Of a stretch of 50,821 bases of DNA, positions 17,750 to 24,665 are shown piece by piece. The notes below the pieces were generated by a model. It was given only the letters and a program-made list of their open reading frames with translations. It was not told the DNA's origin and did not search any database. The position numbers and the translations under genes were made by a program. Source of the DNA: Clostridiales bacterium UBA1752 (GTDB lineage Bacteria > Bacillota > Clostridia > Oscillospirales > CAG-382); NCBI GenBank assembly GCA_002314835.1, contig DCHM01000043.1, positions 13,813-64,633 of the forward strand, given 5' to 3'. How positions within the stretch are numbered: the stretch's first letter is position 1; every line of letters starts with the position of its first letter.

Positions 17750-19011
17750 AGATTTTACTTACAAACGCTCTGTGCTATATCGGCGGAGAGCTGATAACAA
17801 AGGATTTGGCAATTTCTGACGGCAAAATCACTGCCGTCGCGGACAAGATAGACAGAGCAGGCTTTGACAGCGTTACCGATATATGCGGCAACCTCGTCAT
17901 TCCTGCACTTATCAATACCCACGCGCATCTTTATATGTCGCTCTATCGCTCGGCGGCAGACGACCTGTCGTTTAACGACTGGCTCTTTAACCGCATTTTC
18001 CCTCTCGAGGACAAAACGACCGCCGACGTTGCTTACGACAGCGCCATGCTCGCGGCGTGCGAGATGATACGCTCTGGCACCGGCACGGTCTGCGATATGC
18101 ACATGTTCCCGGGGGTTGACCCGCGCGTAGCATCCGAAACGGGTATCAGAGCCGTTATCGGGCGCGGACTTTCGGGCGGCTTTGTACCCGAAGGCGACCG
18201 CAGAATCAGAGAAGTAAAGCAGGAAATCGAAGCCTACAAGGGCAATCCGCACATTACGTTTAATCTCGCGCCGCATTCGATATATACGACCGACGCAGGG
18301 TATCTCAAAGAGTGTATGGACGTAGCGCGCGAGCTGGGGCTTGATATGCAGATACACCTTTCTGAGAGCCTTGCCGAAATCTCCGATTGTGTCAAGGCTC
18401 ACGGCGTTTCGCCCGTCAAATATCTCGATGACCTCGGATTTTTTGAGTTTAAGACGCTCGCCGCTCATTGCGTACAGCTTGACGACGATGATATAAGCAT
18501 ACTCGCCAAGAGAGGCGTTTCGGTAGCCTCTTGTCCAAAGAGCAATCTCAAGCTCGGCAACGGTATCGCTCTACTCACAAAGCTGCAAAGCGCAGGCGTT
18601 AATATCACTATCGGTACTGATTCCGCCGCGTCCAATAACGGGCTCGATATGATAAGCGAAATGAATTACGCTGCCATGCTGCAAAAGGGTGCTACCCACG
18701 ATGCGGCGGCATTCAGCGCAAAGACGGTGCTCGACTGTGCGACGGTCAACGGCGCCAAGGCACTTGGACTTGATAACGGCGTTATCGCGGTCGGCAAGGA
18801 TGCCGATTTGACGGTTATAGACCTATCAAACATCGCGTTTATACCGAGCACCGACATCATCGCTTCGCTCGTTTACGCCGCAAACGGCTCTTGCGTCAAG
18901 AGCGTTATGGTTGACGGTGCGTGGCTGTTAAAGGACGGACAAATGCTGTCGTTTGACGAAGAAAAAGTAAAATACAACGCGCGCAAAACCGCGGAAAGGT
19001 TGGCAAAATAA
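17746..19011 (+). CDS. Amidohydrolase: S-adenosylhomocysteine / methylthioadenosine deaminase type
   Basis: This 421-residue amidohydrolase-superfamily enzyme resembles MtaD/DadD, which deaminate SAH, MTA or 5'-deoxyadenosine to the inosine form. A small N-terminal beta-sandwich is followed by the TIM barrel with metal ligands HAH (NTHAHLYMSLYRS), HLSES, AAHCVQL and the catalytic Asp in IGTDSAASNNGLDM. The start is the ATG at 17746, overlapping the VanZ-like stop (ATGA). Its TAA overlaps the next ATG by one base (TAATG). The tight link to an AhcY-family gene favours SAH as a substrate, but this is inference. Confidence 0.87.
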   Translation: MKILLTNALCYIGGELITKDLAISDGKITAVADKIDRAGFDSVTDICGNLVIPALINTHAHLYMSLYRSAADDLSFNDWLFNRIFPLEDKTTADVAYDSAMLAACEMIRSGTGTVCDMHMFPGVDPRVASETGIRAVIGRGLSGGFVPEGDRRIREVKQEIEAYKGNPHITFNLAPHSIYTTDAGYLKECMDVARELGLDMQIHLSESLAEISDCVKAHGVSPVKYLDDLGFFEFKTLAAHCVQLDDDDISILAKRGVSVASCPKSNLKLGNGIALLTKLQSAGVNITIGTDSAASNNGLDMISEMNYAAMLQKGATHDAAAFSAKTVLDCATVNGAKALGLDNGVIAVGKDADLTVIDLSNIAFIPSTDIIASLVYAANGSCVKSVMVDGAWLLKDGQMLSFDEEKVKYNARKTAERLAK

Positions 19012-20249
19012 TGGCAAGCAACATCAGAGACGCAGGACTTTGGAAATCCGGCCAAATGAAGATAAATTGGGTAGAGGGCAATATGCCGCTGCTCAGAGGC
19101 ATAAAGGCCGAGTTTGAACAGACAAAGCCTTTTGCAGGCAAAAAGGTCGCGCTTTCGGTACATCTCGAGGCAAAAACGGCTTTTCTTTGCCTCACTTTGG
19201 CGGCAGGCGGTGCCGAAATGTATATCACAGGCTCCAATCCGCTCTCAACTCAGGACGACGTTGCCGCCGCGCTCGTTCACGCAGGGCTCAACGTTTACGC
19301 TACTCACGGCTGCACGATGGAGGAGTACGACGACAACCTCCGCCGCGTTATCGAGGTAGGTCCCAACATCATCATTGACGACGGCGGTGACCTCGTAAAC
19401 CTTATTCACAACGAGTATCCCGAGCTTATCAAAAACGTTATCGGCGGATGCGAAGAAACGACCACGGGCATCCACAGACTTATCAATATGAACCGCAAGG
19501 GCGAGCTCAAATTCCCGATGGTTATGGTTAACGAAGCCGACTGCAAGCACATGTTTGACAACCGTTACGGCACGGGACAGTCTGTCTGGGACGGCATCAA
19601 CCGCACGACAAATCTGATAGTCGCAGGCAAGGACGTCGTAGTCGCAGGCTACGGCTGGTGCGGCAAGGGTGCGGCTATGAGAGCCAAAGGTCTCGGCGCA
19701 CGCGTCATAATCACAGAGGTTGACCCGATACGCGCTATGGAAGCGGTTATGGACGGTTATCGCGTAATGACTATGGACGAGGCGGCTAAAATCGGCGACT
19801 TTTTCGTTACCGTGACTGGCGACTGTGATATAATCACTCACGACCACTTTATGAGCATGAAAAACGGTGCAATACTCTGCAACGCAGGACACTTTGACGT
19901 CGAGGTTGACGTTGCAGAGCTACGCAAAATAGCAGTTCGCAGCTTTGAAGCGCGTCACAACATAATGGGCTACGAGTTGTCAAACGGCAAGACGCTCTAC
20001 GTCATCGCCGAGGGCAGACTGGTTAATATCTGCGCAGGCGACGGACATCCTGCCGAAATTATGGATATGTCGTTTGCGATTCAGGCGCTTTCGGCGCTCC
20101 ACCTCGTACAGAATAGCGGCAAGCTGACCGAAAAGCTGATAGCCGTACCGCGCGAGGTTGACCTCGCCGTAGCACGCAGAGTGCTCGCTTGCTGGGGCGT
20201 CACCATTGACACTCTCACCGACAAGCAGAGAGCTTACCTCGGAGAGTAA
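19011..20249 (+). CDS. ahcY: Adenosylhomocysteinase-family enzyme (possibly S-inosylhomocysteine hydrolase)
   Basis: This 412-residue NAD-dependent hydrolase cleaves SAH, or its deaminated form SIH, to homocysteine and a nucleoside. The NAD-binding loop VAGYGWCGKGAA and the substrate region MKNGAILCNAGHFDVEVD are intact. The chain ends at TDKQRAYLGE and lacks the C-terminal tail with conserved Lys and Tyr found in eukaryotic and most bacterial SAH hydrolases. It has AGDGHPAEIMDMSF in the style of archaeal and Thermotoga members, among which a Methanocaldococcus enzyme is known to prefer SIH. Cotranscription with a deaminase fits that variant pathway. Confidence 0.93.
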   Translation: MASNIRDAGLWKSGQMKINWVEGNMPLLRGIKAEFEQTKPFAGKKVALSVHLEAKTAFLCLTLAAGGAEMYITGSNPLSTQDDVAAALVHAGLNVYATHGCTMEEYDDNLRRVIEVGPNIIIDDGGDLVNLIHNEYPELIKNVIGGCEETTTGIHRLINMNRKGELKFPMVMVNEADCKHMFDNRYGTGQSVWDGINRTTNLIVAGKDVVVAGYGWCGKGAAMRAKGLGARVIITEVDPIRAMEAVMDGYRVMTMDEAAKIGDFFVTVTGDCDIITHDHFMSMKNGAILCNAGHFDVEVDVAELRKIAVRSFEARHNIMGYELSNGKTLYVIAEGRLVNICAGDGHPAEIMDMSFAIQALSALHLVQNSGKLTEKLIAVPREVDLAVARRVLACWGVTIDTLTDKQRAYLGE

Positions 20250-20264
20250 AACAATCAAAAAAAC

Positions 20265-20303
20265 GCACCTGCCTTCAGATTTTTCTGTCGGCAGGTGCTT
20301 TTT
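20265..20303. terminator. Bidirectional terminator between ahcY and the GH20 gene
   Basis: A 9-bp stem (GCACCTGCC 20265-20273 with 20290-20298) is flanked by an A run on the left and a T run on the right. A smaller CAGA/TCTG stem lies inside the loop. It can serve both converging genes. Confidence 0.9.
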
Positions 20304-20318
20304 GCTGTTTTTAGAGGT

Positions 20319-21941
20319 TTAGCCAATAACGCCGGGAGAAACGGTCAGACCCCACCAGTTGTAGTGGAGAGGATGACGGTTGTCGGGCGCGGTGTCAAAC
20401 ATATCGAGGATGGTTTCTTCGAGCTCTTCTATCTTGTCGGACTTGCCGTCAACGTAGTCGATGAGGCGCTCGTAGCAGTTTGTAACGCGTCTTATCAGAC
20501 CGCCGAGGCGGATGTCCTGAACTTCAAAGCCAAAGGCTTTATTCTCTTCGTACCACTGCTTTTTAAATGCCTTGTAGTACTCCTCGAGCTTTTTGATGAG
20601 CTTTTTGTATTCGGGAATGAGTGCCGCAAGTGCCGCTTTGTCGCCCGCTTTGTAAGCAGTACGGGTCTTGACGCCTATCTCGTACTTTATGGCGAGCACT
20701 TCGCAGAGCTTTTGCATAGTGTCAAATAGCGTCTGATATTCCTTGCCGTCGGCGCGTCTGAGCTTGCGTGCGCAGGAGGCAAAAGTTTCGCCCTCTCCGC
20801 CCTTGACGGTGCAGTCAAACATACCTGCAAACACGTCGTTGTAGAGCATATACTTGTCGGGGTTTTTAACCCAGCCCTTGTCGTATTCGGGAGTGCCGGG
20901 GAGGTCGAGTAGCATAAACTTGTCAAACGAAATGCCGCACCAAGCTTGGAAATCTGCCTTTATCTGAGGCATCGAGGTAATGCCCTTGGCGATTTCGGAT
21001 GCGTAAAAAAGCGAAGGCAGGAGCGCAAATCTCGAGCATTCGCCGCCGTTGTCACCCCACATAGTGAGCATAACGTCGGTAACACCGTTTTCACGGCAGG
21101 AGCGCAGGGCTTTTTCGGTAGCGTTCATGCTGTAAGCGTTGTGGGGAGCAGGTCCCATCCAGCACCAGAGACCGCCTGCAAACCAACTGCCTTTTTTGAG
21201 CTGATTGTGCGCTCTGAGCATAGAATCGTAACGCTTTTTGTCGGTGGAATAGTAGTCCCAGTAAACGAGGTCAACGTTGTCGGGAATCTTGGCGGCTACG
21301 CCGGTGTCGATGCCTGCGTCGCTGACGTAATAGTTGCCGCCCGTTGCGAGGCGGAAGAACATATCGCTCCATATACCGACGGTGAGGTCGTACTTTTTGG
21401 CGATTTCGGACACCTTGTTTAAGTGCTCGAGGAAGATTTCGGTACGGTTGCAGTTGCCGTGCTCGTCGAGATATTTGCCTCTGCCGATGTTGTGAGCTTC
21501 GTCCATGCCGATGTTGATTTTGCGAGTGCGGAAGCAACGCGTCAGCGTGGCGAACATATCGTCTATGAGCTTATAAATAAACTCGTCGCCTGCGAGCATA
21601 ATGTCGTCGATGTCCTTGTGATAGCAGTAGTCGGGCCAACGAACTATGCAATTCATGTGGGCGAGGGTCTGTATGCAGGGGATGACCTCGATGCCCTTTG
21701 AATAGCCGTAGTCGTCGATTTCTTTCATTTCAGCCTCGCTGTAGCGACCTCGTAGGTAGCCAAAGCAGGGGTTGTTTTGCACTTCGTATGTATCCTCTGT
21801 GTAGAGATAAAGTGCGTTATATCCGAGGCTCGCGCAGACGTCTATCCAACGCTTGAGAGCGGGGACGGTCATTACCGCGTTGCGGGACATATCAATCATG
21901 GTGCCAAAACGCTTAAAGGGGATTTTGTTTTCCATAGTCAA
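20319..21941 (-). CDS. GH20-family beta-N-acetylhexosaminidase-like glycosidase
   Basis: This protein of about 540 residues has a GH20 catalytic barrel. The conserved Asp-Glu pair of substrate-assisted catalysis is in KINIGMDEAHNIGRG near residue 142. The barrel strands YNALYLYTEDTYEV and GIEVIPCIQTLAHMN precede it. No signal peptide or cell-wall domain is seen, so it should act in the cytoplasm on imported N-acetylhexosaminides. Two starts are possible: a TTG at 21941 with AGGA 7 bases upstream, or the ATG two codons later. It has its own promoter, and no transporter lies nearby to name the substrate. Confidence 0.87.
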   Translation of the reverse strand: MTMENKIPFKRFGTMIDMSRNAVMTVPALKRWIDVCASLGYNALYLYTEDTYEVQNNPCFGYLRGRYSEAEMKEIDDYGYSKGIEVIPCIQTLAHMNCIVRWPDYCYHKDIDDIMLAGDEFIYKLIDDMFATLTRCFRTRKINIGMDEAHNIGRGKYLDEHGNCNRTEIFLEHLNKVSEIAKKYDLTVGIWSDMFFRLATGGNYYVSDAGIDTGVAAKIPDNVDLVYWDYYSTDKKRYDSMLRAHNQLKKGSWFAGGLWCWMGPAPHNAYSMNATEKALRSCRENGVTDVMLTMWGDNGGECSRFALLPSLFYASEIAKGITSMPQIKADFQAWCGISFDKFMLLDLPGTPEYDKGWVKNPDKYMLYNDVFAGMFDCTVKGGEGETFASCARKLRRADGKEYQTLFDTMQKLCEVLAIKYEIGVKTRTAYKAGDKAALAALIPEYKKLIKKLEEYYKAFKKQWYEENKAFGFEVQDIRLGGLIRRVTNCYERLIDYVDGKSDKIEELEETILDMFDTAPDNRHPLHYNWWGLTVSPGVIG

Positions 21942-21971
21942 TAAAACATCCTTTCTTTTAATCTTGATAAC

Positions 21972-21999
21972 ATTATACCAAATATTACGGATAAATCAA
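21972..21999 (-). promoter_or_regulatory. Sigma-A promoter of the GH20 gene
   Basis: On the minus strand TTGATT (21994-21999) and TATAAT (21972-21977) are 16 bases apart. The GH20 start lies about 30 bases downstream. Confidence 0.72.
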
Positions 22000-22010
22000 C
22001 CCGTTTTAGC

Positions 22011-22037
22011 AAAAAAGCACCCTTCCGGGTGCTTTTT
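22011..22037. terminator. Terminator after the small membrane protein gene
   Basis: GCACCC (22017-22022) pairs with GGGTGC (22027-22032) around a TTCC loop, with A and T runs on the two sides. It lies just beyond the stop codon at 22043 and can end minus-strand transcripts from asnA and the small gene. Confidence 0.85.
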
Positions 22038-22042
22038 GTCAG

Positions 22043-22303
22043 CTAAACCAACGGTGCATCGTGGTTTTTGATGGCGTTTAAGAGCGCCTGCATTTCATTC
22101 TTTCTGTTTGGCAGGCAGAGCGAGACGACGAGGCCGGTTAAAAAGGAGAATAGCAGGCTGAGGAGAAAATATCCTGCAAACGGATAGCCCTTCTTTTTTG
22201 CGATAAAAGCAGGGATTAACGCGAGGCCGACCCATACGCCGATGATGAATACTATCAACAAGATTGACAGCAAGCCGACGGATGAAGCGTTGACGAGGTT
22301 CAT
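22043..22303 (-). CDS. Small two-helix membrane protein, unknown
   Basis: This 86-residue protein is not recognised as a member of a named family. It has two predicted membrane helices (about residues 11-33 and 43-65) separated by a short basic loop (AKKKGYPFAG) and a charged C-terminal tail (about 66-86). The aromatic loop motif KKGYPFAGYFLLSLLFSF recalls small membrane proteins common in gut Firmicutes. AAAGGAG precedes the ATG. It lies 47 bases downstream of asnA on the same strand and may share its transcript. Confidence 0.75.
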   Translation of the reverse strand: MNLVNASSVGLLSILLIVFIIGVWVGLALIPAFIAKKKGYPFAGYFLLSLLFSFLTGLVVSLCLPNRKNEMQALLNAIKNHDAPLV

Positions 22304-22350
22304 AGTCGTACTCCTTTATTTTTATTGTGAATACAAATATTATTTGCCGG

Positions 22351-23355
22351 TTACAGCAATTCTATGCCGTTATTCTCACAAACCTTGTGCGTCTGCTCGT
22401 CCCATACTGACGCCTGTACCTCGCCGATGTGGGCTTTGCCGAGCAAGAGCATCGAGAGTCTGCTCTGTCCTATGCCGCCGCCTATCGTGAGAGGGAGGGT
22501 ACCGTCGAGCAAAAGCTTGTGGAAAAGTAGCCCCTTGCGGTCGTTACAGCCAGCTATCTCGAGCTGGCGCTCCATAGCCGCCTTATCTACTCGGATGCCC
22601 ATTGACGAAATCTCCATAGCGCAGTCAAGGGGTTTGTGGTAAAACAGCAGGTCTCCGTTGAGAGTCCAATCGTCGTAGTCGGGCGCTCTGCCGTCGTGGA
22701 TGCTGCCGTCTGACAACGCTCCGCCGATGCCGATGATAAATATCGTGCCGTGCTCCTTGGCAAAGAGGTTTTCGCGCTCCTTGGGAGTTTTGTCGGGATA
22801 TAACTGCAAAAGTTCTTCGCTCGTGACAAAGGTCACGTTGCGGTCGAGCTCGGTATCGAGGTCAAAATCGTTTTTGAGATGGTCGAGCGTGTTGACTATC
22901 GCGCGGACTATGGCAGAGACGGTGCTCTGCAGATAATCGCGGTTGCGGTCGGACGCAGTGATGACTTTTTCCCAGTCCCACTGGTCAACGTAAACCGAGT
23001 GCAGGTTGTCGAGCGATTCGTCACGGCGGATGGCGTTCATATCGGTGCAGATGCCTTCGCCTGGGGCAAAGCCGTATTTGTAGAGAGCGTAGCGCTTCCA
23101 CTTTGCGAGCGAATGTACTACCTCGGCGTCACAGCCTGCCGCAGGGATGTCAAATCTGACGGGGCGCTCGACACCCGAAAGGTTGTCGTTGATGCCGATA
23201 GAAGGGTCAACGAACAAAGGCGCCGAAACACGCTTTAGGTGCAGGGCGGCGCAAAGTTCGTCGAGAAATATTTTTTTCATCAAACCGATGGCGGTCTGCG
23301 TCTGATAAAGCGACAGCTTTGACACGTAGCCGCTCGGGACGGTAATTTTATTCAT
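22351..23355 (-). CDS. asnA: Aspartate-ammonia ligase
   Basis: AsnA makes asparagine from aspartate, ammonia and ATP and is related to class II aminoacyl-tRNA synthetases. The 334-residue length is typical. Family segments include IGLMKKIFLDELCAALHL near the N-terminus, SLAKWKRYALYKYGF, HSVYVDQWDWEKVI and the C-terminal class II motif LTIGGGIGQSRLSMLLL. It has a perfect consensus promoter (TTGACA-17-TATAAT) and no leader long enough for a riboswitch or T-box. Confidence 0.98.
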   Translation of the reverse strand: MNKITVPSGYVSKLSLYQTQTAIGLMKKIFLDELCAALHLKRVSAPLFVDPSIGINDNLSGVERPVRFDIPAAGCDAEVVHSLAKWKRYALYKYGFAPGEGICTDMNAIRRDESLDNLHSVYVDQWDWEKVITASDRNRDYLQSTVSAIVRAIVNTLDHLKNDFDLDTELDRNVTFVTSEELLQLYPDKTPKERENLFAKEHGTIFIIGIGGALSDGSIHDGRAPDYDDWTLNGDLLFYHKPLDCAMEISSMGIRVDKAAMERQLEIAGCNDRKGLLFHKLLLDGTLPLTIGGGIGQSRLSMLLLGKAHIGEVQASVWDEQTHKVCENNGIELL

Positions 23356-23388
23356 ACCGTGTTACCTCGCTAATAGATTACAAATAGC

Positions 23389-23417
23389 ATTATATTGCAA
23401 ACCCCGTGTGCTGTCAA
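23389..23417 (-). promoter_or_regulatory. Consensus sigma-A promoter of asnA
   Basis: On the minus strand TTGACA (23412-23417) and TATAAT (23389-23394) are separated by exactly 17 bases, matching the consensus at every position. Transcription should start about 25 bases before the ATG. Confidence 0.92.
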
Positions 23418-23437
23418 TGCTTTTTGCGCGTAAAAAT

Positions 23438-24232
23438 TTATACTTTAAACTTGTCGCATTCCTGCAGGTCCAAAAGGTCAACTATGCGCTCAAAGTTGTC
23501 CTTTACGCCGACAAAATCTCTCGGGTGGTGGCTGTCGCTGCCGAAATAAAACTTGCAGCCGCATTTTTTGGCTATCATAAAAGGTCTGAGGTTGCGCAGC
23601 ATTTCGGTCTCATTAAAGTGATTGATGCGGAAATTGAGCTCGACGCCGCAGCCTCTCTCAGCCACCTGAGTAAATATCTCGGCGTACTGCTCGTCGTCTA
23701 TGAGGTCGAGCACGTTAAGATGCTCGTTTGTCGGAGTGTTATATATAAGACCGCAGGTCAGGTGTGCTATGCCGACCTTGTGCCACGGGAGGTCTGCCTG
23801 CAAAAGCACCTTCATCCTTTGCAGCCACGCCGTAGCTCTGCCTTTAACGTCTTGATCCTCGTCCGCTATCGTAAAATTGCCCATGTGCAGATGAGTAGTG
23901 GGCACTATGATAAAATCGAGCTCTTTCATCGTTTCGCGGCTTATGCCTATGAGGCCGTATCTGTTCATGTCCGTTTCGCAGCCAAAGAGGAATCTGACGC
24001 CGTCGTGCTTAGGCAAGGGCAGAGCCTCTTTAATATGCGGAGTGTTTTGCGGCATATACCAGCTCGAAGCAAATCCGACCTTCTCGTCCCAATAGTGGTT
24101 TGTCAGTGCGATGGTGGAAAGCCCGTTGTCCAAAGCGTATTGCAGTATAAAATCGTTATTTTGCTCGGGGTCGCTCGAGCACTGCGAAAGGTAAGAATGA
24201 ATGTGTAAGTCGTTGTCAACTATATATCTCAT
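23438..24232 (-). CDS. PHP-domain metal-dependent phosphoesterase
   Basis: This 264-residue stand-alone PHP protein has the metal-binding motifs NDLHIHSYLSQCSSD (first HxH), ALTNHYWDE, IIVPTTHLHMG, GVELNFRINHFN and FYFGSDSHHPRDF. Family members include histidinol phosphatases and phosphodiesterases; the substrate here cannot be read from sequence. AGGAGGA precedes the ATG. It has its own promoter, divergent from the STAS gene, and lies upstream of asnA on the same strand with no clear terminator between them. Confidence 0.85.
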   Translation of the reverse strand: MRYIVDNDLHIHSYLSQCSSDPEQNNDFILQYALDNGLSTIALTNHYWDEKVGFASSWYMPQNTPHIKEALPLPKHDGVRFLFGCETDMNRYGLIGISRETMKELDFIIVPTTHLHMGNFTIADEDQDVKGRATAWLQRMKVLLQADLPWHKVGIAHLTCGLIYNTPTNEHLNVLDLIDDEQYAEIFTQVAERGCGVELNFRINHFNETEMLRNLRPFMIAKKCGCKFYFGSDSHHPRDFVGVKDNFERIVDLLDLQECDKFKV

Positions 24233-24258
24233 ATCCGTCCTCCTGTATATTTGCGATA

Positions 24259-24287
24259 ATTATAACATAAAGATGTTAATTTTTCAA
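24259..24287 (-). promoter_or_regulatory. Sigma-A promoter of the PHP gene
   Basis: On the minus strand TTGAAA (24282-24287) and TATAAT (24259-24264) are 17 bases apart, about 30 bases before the start codon. Confidence 0.82.
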
Positions 24288-24306
24288 CAACAAAGCATAT
24301 AAAAGG

Positions 24307-24335
24307 TTGACAAAAGCATTACGAGATGATATTAT
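24307..24335 (+). promoter_or_regulatory. Sigma-A promoter of the partner-switch locus
   Basis: TTGACA (24307-24312) and TATTAT (24330-24335) are 17 bases apart, followed by CGGAGG before the ATG at 24367. No sigma-B-type sequence was seen, so the locus does not appear to be self-activated by a stress sigma factor. Confidence 0.82.
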
Positions 24336-24366
24336 CATAATATAAATAATTATACGGAGGATTTTT

Positions 24367-24663
24367 ATGAACATTAATAAGACACAAAACGGCAGCGAAC
24401 TCGTTATCGCTCTCGAAGGCAGACTCGACACCACCACCGCACCTCAGCTCGAGGCAGAGATTAAGAGCGCAATCGAAGGCATCAATGCTCTCGTCTTTGA
24501 TTTTGAAAAGCTCGACTACATTTCATCCGCAGGACTCAGAGTACTGCTCGCTACTCAAAAGATCATGAATAAGCAGGGCACTATGGTTATCCGTAAGGTA
24601 AACGAGACCATCAACGAGGTATTTGAGGTTACCGGCTTCAGCGATATACTCACCATCGAATAA
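24367..24663 (+). CDS. STAS-domain protein (anti-sigma factor antagonist type)
   Basis: This 98-residue single-domain STAS protein is of the RsbV/SpoIIAA type. The phosphorylatable serine is in YISSAGLRVLL; by alignment with RsbV it should be Ser54. In known switches the dephosphorylated STAS protein binds an RsbW-type kinase, and a PP2C phosphatase resets it. All those partners are encoded downstream: an RsbW-like domain fused to a transporter 2 bases away, a PP2C phosphatase and a separate kinase. No sigma factor is encoded nearby, so the target is open. Confidence 0.92.
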   Translation: MNINKTQNGSELVIALEGRLDTTTAPQLEAEIKSAIEGINALVFDFEKLDYISSAGLRVLLATQKIMNKQGTMVIRKVNETINEVFEVTGFSDILTIE

Positions 24664-24665
24664 TA

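Noticed and set aside
23408..24208. 266-residue reading frame opposite the PHP gene
   Set aside because: It has no start signals and no recognisable family; the minus-strand PHP motifs and promoter are clear.
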